From the NCBI RefSeq assembly GCF_009789555.1, contig NZ_CP046902.1, positions 980,001 through 1,044,000 of the forward strand: 64,000 bases of DNA. Direction: 5' to 3'. A model generated the notes under the pieces. That model did no database searches, was not told where the DNA came from, and saw nothing but the letters and a program-made list of their open reading frames with translations. Below are positions 43,356 through 50,854 of this stretch, in pieces. The position numbers and the translations under genes were made by a program. Position 1 is the stretch's first letter; each line of letters opens with the position of its first letter. The stretch is from Stutzerimonas stutzeri (GTDB lineage: Bacteria; Pseudomonadota; Gammaproteobacteria; Pseudomonadales; Pseudomonadaceae).

Positions 43356-44288
43356 TCAGCGTCGGCCTCCGGCACTGAAACATCGCTCCAGGGCATTGAT
43401 GCGCTGCCGCTCGGTCCGGGCGAAGGCGAAGAACGTCTGCGCCACTGGGGACAGGTATTTGCCGCGCGGATGCACCAGGCACCAGCTACGCATCAGCGGC
43501 AGTTCCTCGACTGGAAGCTCGCACAGTTCGCCGCTTGCCAGTTCGTGCAGCACGGCGTGTCGAGGCAGCAGCGCCAGCCCGAGGCCGGCCAGCACGCCCT
43601 CTCGCTGGGCCTCCAGCGAACCCAGCTCCATGGTCTGCGCGAAGTGCGCGCGCTTCTGGTTGCAATACTGCTCGGTCGCACGCCGGGTGCCCGAGCCGGC
43701 CTCCCGGATCAGCAGCGGCCAGGGCGTGAGGTCCTGCAGACTGAGCGACTGCCGCTGGCACAACGGGTGATCGGGCGGGGCGACCGCGACGATGGCATTG
43801 TCCAGGAATGGCAAGAACTCCAGATCCATGTCCGCAGGCACCTGCGAGATCAACAGCAGGTCGTCGCGATTGGCGTTGAGGCGGTGGATCGCCTGCGCAT
43901 GGTTGACCACCACCAGCTGCAGGCTCACCTCGGGATGGAGCTCACGAAACGACGCGAACAGGTGCGGTACGAAGTATTTCGCGCTCGATTCGACCGCCAG
44001 CTTGAGTTGACCCTGCAGTGAACCCTGAAGCGTGGACAGCTGCATGTCGAGGCTTTCCAGCCGGCCGAAAATATCCTCGCTGGTGCGTTTGAGCGCCTCG
44101 GCCGCTTCGGTCAGGTAGAGCTTCTTGCCGGTGTACTCGAACAACGGCTGCCCCAGCAGCTCTTCCAGCTGGCGGATCTGCAGGCTGACCGCAGGCTGCG
44201 TCAGGGCCATTTCCTCGGCGGCCCGACTATAGGAATGGTTATCGCAAACCGCCCGAAACACGCGCAGCTGGCGCAGGGTCATGCGCAT
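43356..44288 (-). CDS. pycR: LysR-family regulator PycR
   Basis: A 310-residue LysR regulator: helix-turn-helix LRVFRAVCDNHSYSRAAEEMALTQPAVSLQIRQLEELLGQPLFEY, then an effector domain beginning QGQLKLAVESSAKYFVPHLFASF. It is divergent from pycA-pycB across a ~215-base gap, as PycR is in P. aeruginosa, where it controls the pyruvate carboxylase genes. The start is the ATG of MRMTLRQLR; an in-frame extension upstream is not family-like. Confidence 0.9.
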   Translation of the reverse strand: MRMTLRQLRVFRAVCDNHSYSRAAEEMALTQPAVSLQIRQLEELLGQPLFEYTGKKLYLTEAAEALKRTSEDIFGRLESLDMQLSTLQGSLQGQLKLAVESSAKYFVPHLFASFRELHPEVSLQLVVVNHAQAIHRLNANRDDLLLISQVPADMDLEFLPFLDNAIVAVAPPDHPLCQRQSLSLQDLTPWPLLIREAGSGTRRATEQYCNQKRAHFAQTMELGSLEAQREGVLAGLGLALLPRHAVLHELASGELCELPVEELPLMRSWCLVHPRGKYLSPVAQTFFAFARTERQRINALERCFSAGGRR

Positions 44289-44503
44289 CAGGGACTTTCT
44301 CACAGGGCGCTCCGCTGGCGATGGATGATGGGTCGTTCGGTCTGTTCTCGGGGTTGTATAAGCCAAACCTTATGCATAACCAAACAATTATTCATTTTCA
44401 GTAATTGCTGCTCAAGGGGTAGGGTAAATCGCATCGCCAGACGCGGCGATACCCCATCGGTCCGGACAGGACCGCTCTGCTCACTGATCCGAGGGATGAC
44501 AGC

Positions 44504-45919
44504 GTGATCAAGAAGCTGCTGATCGCCAACCGCGGGGAAATTGCCGTACGCATCGTGCGGGCCTGCGCCGAAATGGGCGTTCGCTCGGTGGCGGTATTCG
44601 CCGAGCCCGATCGTCACGCCTTGCACGTCAAGCGTGCCGACGAAGCCTATTTCATTGGCGAAGACCCGCTGGCCGGCTACCTGAACCCGCGCAAGCTGGT
44701 GAACCTGGCCGTGGAAACCGGTTGCGATGCCCTGCATCCCGGCTATGGGTTTTTGTCCGAAAATGCCGAGCTGGCCGAAATCTGCGCCGAGCGCGGCATC
44801 CGCTTCGTCGGCCCGAGCGCGGAAGTCATTCGCCGCATGGGCGACAAGACCGAGGCGCGTCGCAGCATGATCAAGGCGGGCGTTCCGGTAACGCCAGGTA
44901 CCGAAGGCAACGTAGCCGATGTCGCGCAAGCGTTGGCCGAGGCCGAGCGCATCGGTTACCCGGTGATGCTCAAGGCGACTTCCGGTGGCGGTGGTCGCGG
45001 TATTCGCCGCTGCAACTCGCGGGACGAACTGGAGCAGGCCTACCCACGGGTGATATCCGAGGCGACCAAGGCGTTCGGTTCGGCGGATGTGTTTCTGGAA
45101 AAGTGCATCGTCGAACCCAAGCACATCGAGGCGCAGGTACTGGCGGATTCGTTCGGCAACACTGTGCATTTGTTCGAGCGCGACTGCTCGATCCAGCGGC
45201 GCAATCAGAAGCTGATCGAAATCGCTCCCAGCCCGCAGTTGACGCCCGAGCAACGCGCCTACATCGGCGACCTGGCGGTGCGGGCCGCCAAGGCGGTGGG
45301 CTACGAGAATGCCGGCACCGTGGAGTTTCTGCTCGCCGATGGCGAGGTGTACTTCATGGAAATGAATACGCGGGTACAGGTGGAGCACACCATCACCGAG
45401 GAAATCACCGGCATCGACATCGTCCGCGAGCAGATCCGCATCGCCTCCGGCCTGCCGCTTTCGGTCAAGCAGGAAGACATCCAGTACCGCGGCTTTGCCT
45501 TGCAGTTCCGCATCAATGCCGAGGAGCCGCGCAACAATTTCCTGCCCTGTTTCGGCAAGATCACCCGCTATTACGCGCCCGGCGGGCCGGGCGTGCGCAC
45601 CGACACGGCGATCTACACCGGCTATACCATTCCGCCGTATTACGACTCCATGTGCCTGAAACTCATTGTCTGGGCGCTGACCTGGGAAGAGGCGCTGGCG
45701 CGCGGTTCGCGTGCGCTGGACGACATGCGCGTACAGGGCGTGAAGACCACCGCGAGCTACTACCAGAAAATTCTCGAAAACCCGGATTTCCGCAGCGGAC
45801 AGTTCAATACCAGCTTCGTCGACAGCCATCCGGAATTGCTGAACTACTCGATCAAACGCAAGCCGGGCGAACTGGCCCTGGCCATCGCTGCCGCCATCGC
45901 CGCCCACGCAGGCCTGTGA
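44504..45919 (+). CDS. pycA: pyruvate carboxylase subunit A (biotin carboxylase)
   Basis: Carboxylates biotin using ATP and bicarbonate. The 471 residues show the family plan: KKLLIANRGEIAVRIVRAC at the start, the ATP-grasp region with GYPVMLKATSGGGGRGIRRC, FLEKCIVEPKHIEAQVLAD, and the catalytic segment MEMNTRVQVEHTITEEITG. It resembles AccC, but pairing with a carboxyltransferase/biotin-carrier subunit ten bases downstream marks it as the two-subunit pyruvate carboxylase of pseudomonads. Start is GTG. Confidence 0.94.
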   Translation: MIKKLLIANRGEIAVRIVRACAEMGVRSVAVFAEPDRHALHVKRADEAYFIGEDPLAGYLNPRKLVNLAVETGCDALHPGYGFLSENAELAEICAERGIRFVGPSAEVIRRMGDKTEARRSMIKAGVPVTPGTEGNVADVAQALAEAERIGYPVMLKATSGGGGRGIRRCNSRDELEQAYPRVISEATKAFGSADVFLEKCIVEPKHIEAQVLADSFGNTVHLFERDCSIQRRNQKLIEIAPSPQLTPEQRAYIGDLAVRAAKAVGYENAGTVEFLLADGEVYFMEMNTRVQVEHTITEEITGIDIVREQIRIASGLPLSVKQEDIQYRGFALQFRINAEEPRNNFLPCFGKITRYYAPGGPGVRTDTAIYTGYTIPPYYDSMCLKLIVWALTWEEALARGSRALDDMRVQGVKTTASYYQKILENPDFRSGQFNTSFVDSHPELLNYSIKRKPGELALAIAAAIAAHAGL

Positions 45920-45929
45920 GGAACGAACC

Positions 45930-47744
45930 ATGACTGCTCAGAAGAAAATCACCGTTACCGACACCATTCTGCGTGATGCCCACCAGTCGCTGATCGCCAC
46001 CCGCATGCGTCTGGAAGACATGCTGCCGATCTGCGGCAAGCTCGACCGGGTCGGTTACTGGTCCCTGGAAGTCTGGGGCGGCGCGACCTTCGACGCCTGT
46101 GTGCGCTTTCTCAAGGAAGACCCCTGGGAGCGTTTGCGGCAACTCAAGGCCGCGCTGCCCAATACGCGGCTGCAGATGCTGCTGCGCGGGCAGAACCTGC
46201 TCGGCTACCGTCACTACAGCGATGACGTGGTCGAAGCCTTCTGCGCCCGTGCGGCAGACAACGGCATCGACGTGTTCCGCATATTCGATGCCATGAATGA
46301 CGTGCGCAATCTGGAAACCGCCATCGCCGCGGTGAAGAAGACCGGCAAGCATGCCCAGGGCACCATCGCCTACACCACCAGCCCGGTCCACACCGTCGAA
46401 CTCTTTGTCGAGCAGGCGCGGGTGATGCGCGACATGGGCGTCGACTCCATCGCCATCAAGGACATGGCCGGGTTGCTGACACCCTTTGCCACTGGCGAGC
46501 TGGTGCGCGCACTGAAGGCTGAAATCGACTTGCCGGTGTTCATCCACTCCCACGACACGGCGGGCGTGGCCAGCATGTGCCAGCTCATGGCCATCGAGAA
46601 CGGCGCTGACCATATCGATACGGCCATCTCCAGCTTCGCCTGGGGTACCAGTCATCCGGGCACCGAGTCGATGGTCGCCGCCCTGCGTGGCACGCCCTAC
46701 GACACGGGACTCGATCTGGAGCTGCTCCAGGAGATCGGGCTGTACTTCTATGCGGTGCGCAAGAAGTACCACCAGTTCGAGAGCGAGTTCACCGGTGTCG
46801 ACACGCGGGTGCAGGTCAATCAGGTGCCCGGCGGAATGATTTCCAACCTGGCCAACCAGCTCAAGGAGCAGGGCGCGCTCAACCGCATGGATGAAGTGCT
46901 CGCCGAAATCCCTCGTGTGCGCAAGGACCTGGGCTACCCGCCGCTGGTGACGCCGACGTCGCAGATCGTCGGTACCCAGGCGTTTTTCAACGTGCTCGCC
47001 GGTGAGCGCTACAAGACCATCACCAACGAGGTGAAACTCTATCTGCAGGGCCGATACGGCAAGGCGCCGGGCACCATCGACGCCAAACTGCAGCGCCAGG
47101 CCATCGGCGGTGAGGACATCATCGAGGTGCGTCCAGCCGATCTGATCAAGCCGGAGCTGGACAAGCTGCGTCAGGAAATCGGCGCGCTGGCGCACAGCGA
47201 AGAGGACGTGCTGACCTACGCCATGTTCCCCGACATCGGTCGCAAGTTTCTGGAAGAGCGCGAGGCCGGGACGCTGCAGCCCGAGGCGCTGCTGCCGATT
47301 CCGGACGGTAGCGCGGTCAGTGCCGCTGGCGGCGAGGGCGTACCTACCGAGTTCGTCATCGACGTGCACGGCGAAACCTACCGCGTCGATATCACCGGCG
47401 TTGGCGTCAAAGGTGAGGGCAAGCGGCACTTCTTCCTGTCCATCGACGGTATGCCGGAGGAGGTGGTGTTCGAACCGTTGAATCACTTCGTCGGTGACGG
47501 CGGCAGCAAGCGCAAGCAAGCCAGCGCACCCGGCGACGTGAGCACCAGCATGCCGGGTAACGTGGTCGACGTGCTGGTCAAGGCCGGCGATGTGGTCAGG
47601 GCGGGCCAGGCGGTGCTGATCAGCGAAGCGATGAAGATGGAAACCGAAATCCAGGCGCCCATCGCCGGTACGGTGAAGGCGGTGCATGTCGCCAAGGGTG
47701 ACCGGGTGACGCCTGGCGATCTGCTGATTGAAATCGAGGCCTGA
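45930..47744 (+). CDS. pycB: pyruvate carboxylase subunit B (oxaloacetate decarboxylase alpha-like, biotinylated)
   Basis: Transfers carboxyl from biotin to pyruvate to form oxaloacetate. The 604 residues have a carboxyltransferase TIM barrel (TDTILRDAHQSLIATRMR; IKDMAGLLTPF; HSHDTAGVASM) and a C-terminal biotinyl domain with the acceptor Lys in SEAMKMETEIQAP. Automatic annotation often labels it OadA, but no sodium-pump beta and gamma subunits are present, so an anaplerotic carboxylase is favoured. A strong terminator follows. Confidence 0.94.
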   Translation: MTAQKKITVTDTILRDAHQSLIATRMRLEDMLPICGKLDRVGYWSLEVWGGATFDACVRFLKEDPWERLRQLKAALPNTRLQMLLRGQNLLGYRHYSDDVVEAFCARAADNGIDVFRIFDAMNDVRNLETAIAAVKKTGKHAQGTIAYTTSPVHTVELFVEQARVMRDMGVDSIAIKDMAGLLTPFATGELVRALKAEIDLPVFIHSHDTAGVASMCQLMAIENGADHIDTAISSFAWGTSHPGTESMVAALRGTPYDTGLDLELLQEIGLYFYAVRKKYHQFESEFTGVDTRVQVNQVPGGMISNLANQLKEQGALNRMDEVLAEIPRVRKDLGYPPLVTPTSQIVGTQAFFNVLAGERYKTITNEVKLYLQGRYGKAPGTIDAKLQRQAIGGEDIIEVRPADLIKPELDKLRQEIGALAHSEEDVLTYAMFPDIGRKFLEEREAGTLQPEALLPIPDGSAVSAAGGEGVPTEFVIDVHGETYRVDITGVGVKGEGKRHFFLSIDGMPEEVVFEPLNHFVGDGGSKRKQASAPGDVSTSMPGNVVDVLVKAGDVVRAGQAVLISEAMKMETEIQAPIAGTVKAVHVAKGDRVTPGDLLIEIEA

Positions 47745-47757
47745 CGGATGTCCCTCA

Positions 47758-47783
47758 GGGGGCCGAAAGGCCCCCTTTTTTTT
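47758..47783 (+). terminator. intrinsic terminator after pycB
   Basis: GGGGGCC-GAAA-GGCCCCC followed by eight T, 13 bases after the pycB stop. A textbook rho-independent terminator. Confidence 0.95.
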
Positions 47784-47899
47784 GGCCGGACGCGGTCCGC
47801 CTGCGATCCGCGGTCGTTACCGGCTGTCACAACTTCCAGGTGTCGAACACAGGGCGCGTAGCGTCGAACTCATCCCCATCCACAGAGAAGATGCCGAAC

Positions 47900-48595
47900 A
47901 TGAGTCTCGAAGATAAAACGAATGAAACGGCGCAGGAGGCGCTCGACAGTCTGGTCGCCGGTGTCGTGCGATTTCGCGAGGATGTCTATCCGCAACAGCG
48001 CGAGCTGTTCAGCAAGCTCGCGCATGAGCAAAAGCCGCGAGCCATGTTTATCACCTGCGCGGATTCACGCATCCTGCCGGAGCTGATTACCCAGAGTTCG
48101 CCTGGGGATCTGTTCGTCACCCGCAACGTCGGCAACATCGTGCCGCCCTACGGCATCATGAATGGTGGCGTGTCGACCGCCATCGAGTTCGCCGTCATGG
48201 CGCTCGGCGTTCATCACATCATCGTCTGTGGCCACTCCGATTGCGGCGCCATGAAGGCGGTGCTGAACCCGGCCAGCCTGAATGGCATGCCGACGGTCAA
48301 GAGCTGGCTGCGCCATGCCGAGGTGGCCCGCACGGTGGTGGAAGAAAATTGCGGCTGCGCCGACCACAACACCCTGGGCGTGCTGACCGAGGAGAACGTA
48401 CTGGCCCAGCTCGATCACCTGCGCACGCATCCGTCGGTGGCGGCGCGGTTGGCCAGCGGCCAGCTGTTCATCCACGGTTGGGTCTACAACATCGGCACCA
48501 GCGAGATTCGCGCCTACGATGCGGCGCGCGGCGAGTTCCGCCTGATTGGAGACGGTCCGCTGCCCATGGCCACGCCCAAGTCGCGTTACGTGTAA
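47900..48595 (+). CDS. beta-class carbonic anhydrase
   Basis: A 231-residue zinc enzyme converting CO2 and bicarbonate. The zinc ligands and dyad are visible: C53, D55 and R57 in ITCADSR, and H112 and C115 in CGHSDCGAM. Placement after the pyruvate carboxylase operon makes sense for bicarbonate supply, but the terminator between them shows it is a separate unit. The start is uncertain: an ATG three codons upstream (47891) is also possible. Confidence 0.93.
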   Translation: MSLEDKTNETAQEALDSLVAGVVRFREDVYPQQRELFSKLAHEQKPRAMFITCADSRILPELITQSSPGDLFVTRNVGNIVPPYGIMNGGVSTAIEFAVMALGVHHIIVCGHSDCGAMKAVLNPASLNGMPTVKSWLRHAEVARTVVEENCGCADHNTLGVLTEENVLAQLDHLRTHPSVAARLASGQLFIHGWVYNIGTSEIRAYDAARGEFRLIGDGPLPMATPKSRYV

Positions 48596-48606
48596 AGGAT
48601 GTCGAA

Positions 48607-48631
48607 GCAGGGCGCCGTCAGGGCGCCTTGC
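48607..48631. terminator. hairpin between convergent carbonic anhydrase and binding-protein genes
   Basis: GCAGGGCGCC and GGCGCCTTGC pair over ten positions (one G-T) around GTCAG. It overlaps the end of the minus-strand gene and lies just after the plus-strand stop. No T run follows on either strand. Confidence 0.4.
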
Positions 48632-49406
48632 GGTCGCGAATCAGGTAGCACAGATCGGGCGTGTTGCTGCAGCCGGCGTAGCCTTCACCGATGATTTCAT
48701 TCAAGGCGTTCTGCAGGCGGGCCACGGCCTCGTCCGGGGTGTCCTTGTGCAGCGCCAGGTAGAGATCGCTCGGATGAAACTTCAGTACCGGTTGCAGGCC
48801 CTCGGCGCCGTGCTGCCTGGCGTGGTAGCGCCAGACCGGATCGGCTGTCGCCCATAGGTCGATACGTCCGCTGAGCAATTTGCGCAGGTTCTCTTCCTCG
48901 CTCAGGCTGTCCACCGGCTGCAAGCCTTCGCTTGTCAGCAACTGGCTGACGCCGCTGCTTTTCTGAGCGCCGATCGCATAATTGCTGGCTTGCCCGAGGT
49001 CGGTCAGGGATATCCTCGCGCCGGGTGCGGCGAGCAGCACGGTTTCGTAGCGGGCGAGCGGTCCTACCCATTTGAACTGGGACAGGTTCTGCGCCGTGCG
49101 CGCGACCGAGAACAGGCCGTGGCCGGAGTCGCTTAGCGTCTGGGTGTAGATGCGGTCCCATGGCGAGCGCAGCGTGAGGCTGTAGTCGATCCCGGCGCGC
49201 TTGAATATCTCCCGCACGGTGTCGGTACCGATGCCCTGAACCTCGTCGCCTCGAGCGAAGTTCTTGTGGTTCGGTCCCATGTTGAAGGGTGGGAAGTTAT
49301 CGGTCTGCAGGATGATCCGGTAGTCACTGGGCAGTTCGGCATAGGCAACGCCGACGTGGGCGAGCAGGACGCATAGCAATAGCGCGATTTTATGGGTGAA
49401 GCCCAT
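48618..49406 (-). CDS. periplasmic amino-acid-type binding protein (SBP_bac_3)
   Basis: A 262-residue secreted protein with a signal peptide (MGFTHKIALLLCVLLAHVGVAYA) and the SBP_bac_3 fold (YRIILQTDNFPPFNMG; FKRAGIDYSLTLRSPWDRIYTQTL; LSGRIDLWATADPVW). No transporter genes are adjacent. Single-gene members of this family in pseudomonads are often solute sensors or of unknown role rather than transport components. Two Cys near the C terminus (GYAGCSNTPDLCYL) may form a disulphide. Confidence 0.85.
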   Translation of the reverse strand: MGFTHKIALLLCVLLAHVGVAYAELPSDYRIILQTDNFPPFNMGPNHKNFARGDEVQGIGTDTVREIFKRAGIDYSLTLRSPWDRIYTQTLSDSGHGLFSVARTAQNLSQFKWVGPLARYETVLLAAPGARISLTDLGQASNYAIGAQKSSGVSQLLTSEGLQPVDSLSEEENLRKLLSGRIDLWATADPVWRYHARQHGAEGLQPVLKFHPSDLYLALHKDTPDEAVARLQNALNEIIGEGYAGCSNTPDLCYLIRDRKAP

Positions 49407-49658
49407 GGTATCGGTTCCTTGACGCTGTTTTTATTGTTGGCTGGCCAAGGGTAGTCTCCCTGCGCTTCGGTTGCCAGCACCGGGGCGTGGCGACGTGAAC
49501 CGGTCACAGTGTCGCGACGGCTTGACCAGGAGGCATCAATGACGGGCAGTGCGCAGGGCAGCGCATGGACCGGGCGGTCCGCTTCGTGAGCGCAGCGAAG
49601 TCCAGGTGCGCGACGCGCCATCAGCGCACCAGTATGGAGCGGGTTGGTCGTTCCGAGG

Positions 49659-50111
49659 CTATTTATGCAGCACGAACTGGCCGGTGAAGCGCACGGCGTC
49701 GCGGCCATCGGCGGCCAGTATCCGGCTGTTCAGCGTCAGGCGGGAGCGGCCACGACGACGATAGATGGTTTCGAAGCGATTCCAGGCGTCATCGCTCGGG
49801 GCCGAGCAGATGGCGGTGGCGTCGTCCACGACCGGCAACGGATAGTCGATCTGCCCCTCGTGGATGACGATATGACCGTCCTCGATCCCGGCCTCGCGCA
49901 AGCGCAAGTGCAGCCAACCCCAGCCCGCCAGCACCGAAGCGCAATACAGGCTGCCGCCGAACATGCTGCTCTTGTGGTTGATGTTCGCTTGCAGCGGGAC
50001 CTTCAGGCGCAGCTCATGGTTTTCCCATTGCTCGACGCGCAGGCCCATTGCCCGGGTCAGTGGGATGTCGTGATGCAGAATGGCTTCCAGATAGCGGCTA
50101 TCGCGGCTCAT
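49659..50111 (-). CDS. YiiD C-terminal-type thioesterase domain protein
   Basis: A 150-residue single-domain hotdog-fold protein similar to the C-terminal thioesterase domain of YiiD (IPLTRAMGLRVEQWENHELRLKVPLQANINHKSSMFGGSLYCASVLAGWGWL). The probable substrate is an acyl-CoA or acyl-ACP; none is identified. The start is the ATG before SRDSRYLEAIL, where family similarity begins. The 250 bases upstream of the preceding binding-protein gene hold no other gene. Confidence 0.83.
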   Translation of the reverse strand: MSRDSRYLEAILHHDIPLTRAMGLRVEQWENHELRLKVPLQANINHKSSMFGGSLYCASVLAGWGWLHLRLREAGIEDGHIVIHEGQIDYPLPVVDDATAICSAPSDDAWNRFETIYRRRGRSRLTLNSRILAADGRDAVRFTGQFVLHK

Positions 50112-50254
50112 GCCGGGTGGATTCCTAAACGTTTGCGGATACTGGCAGACGTCAAGCATGACTGCTGAGTCACGAGATTGCCAGTTTCGACATTGGCTTT
50201 TTTCCCACTGGAGGACGAGGGCCGACGGCGCGCGCACCGGTCTCGATGGCGCGG

Positions 50255-50659
50255 TCAGCGGGTGGCGGTTTTCTGCTGGTAGGCGCAGTAACCGGGGCGC
50301 GGGCCGACCCTCGGATGGTTGCGGCAGGTGTCGGGTCGCTTGGCATAGACCGTGCACAAACGTGTCTGGCGATCGAGGTACAGGCAGTCACCGTTCGCCA
50401 GGCGCGTCAGGGTGAAAATGCCATGCTTTTGATTGAAGTGCTCGACGATGCCGGCCTTGCTCAGGCGCTTGGCGACGTTCTTGGGCGGTTCGTCGCGCTC
50501 GAAGGCGTCCACCACTTCCAGACGGATCAGGTCGTCGATGCGGACTTCGACCGGCAGGGTGCAGCAGGTCGCCCGGCAATCGCCGCACAATCCATTGCTG
50601 TAGCGGGCCCAGGTTTCCAGGCGATCGGGGTCGGCGGAAGCGATCAGTCGAGTCTTCAA
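50255..50659 (-). CDS. YkgJ-family cysteine cluster protein (start uncertain)
   Basis: A protein of at least 134 residues with the zinc/iron-cluster cysteine pattern of the YkgJ (CxxCxxxCC) family: CGDCRATCC early, then DCLYLDRQTRLCTVYAKRPDTCRNHP and a last Cys in GYCAYQQ. Role unknown. No good start codon exists: the similarity seems to begin near SSRAAIADTAALKTRL, where the frame has TTA and ATT but no ATG or GTG. TTG at 50659 and ATG at 50788 are the only standard choices, both without an SD. It is divergent from glgP. Confidence 0.75.
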   Translation of the reverse strand: MKTRLIASADPDRLETWARYSNGLCGDCRATCCTLPVEVRIDDLIRLEVVDAFERDEPPKNVAKRLSKAGIVEHFNQKHGIFTLTRLANGDCLYLDRQTRLCTVYAKRPDTCRNHPRVGPRPGYCAYQQKTATR

Positions 50660-50854
50660 GGCGGCGGTATCGGCAATGGCGGCGCGCGATGATAACGGCC
50701 CGTGGCGGAATTTACAGCGATTGCGACGAGTCGAACGCCGGACGGACGGTGTCGCAGATCCAGTCGAAACCTGCAAACCTGTCTGCATTGCGATTTGCCG
50801 AGGCCGCCCCCAGCGCTGCCACGAACGTCTTTTTCCAGCTTCACGAGGTGTGTC

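Noticed and set aside
45852..47687. Minus-strand open frame of about 610 codons across pycB
   Set aside because: Antisense shadow of a fully conserved carboxyltransferase/biotinyl protein.
45930..47744. Annotation as sodium-pumping oxaloacetate decarboxylase alpha subunit
   Set aside because: The beta and gamma pump subunits are absent and a biotin carboxylase gene is directly upstream with a divergent PycR-like regulator, which fits two-subunit pyruvate carboxylase.
47758..47783. GC hairpin considered as a possible riboswitch leader of the carbonic anhydrase gene
   Set aside because: Stem followed directly by eight T just after the pycB stop is a plain terminator.
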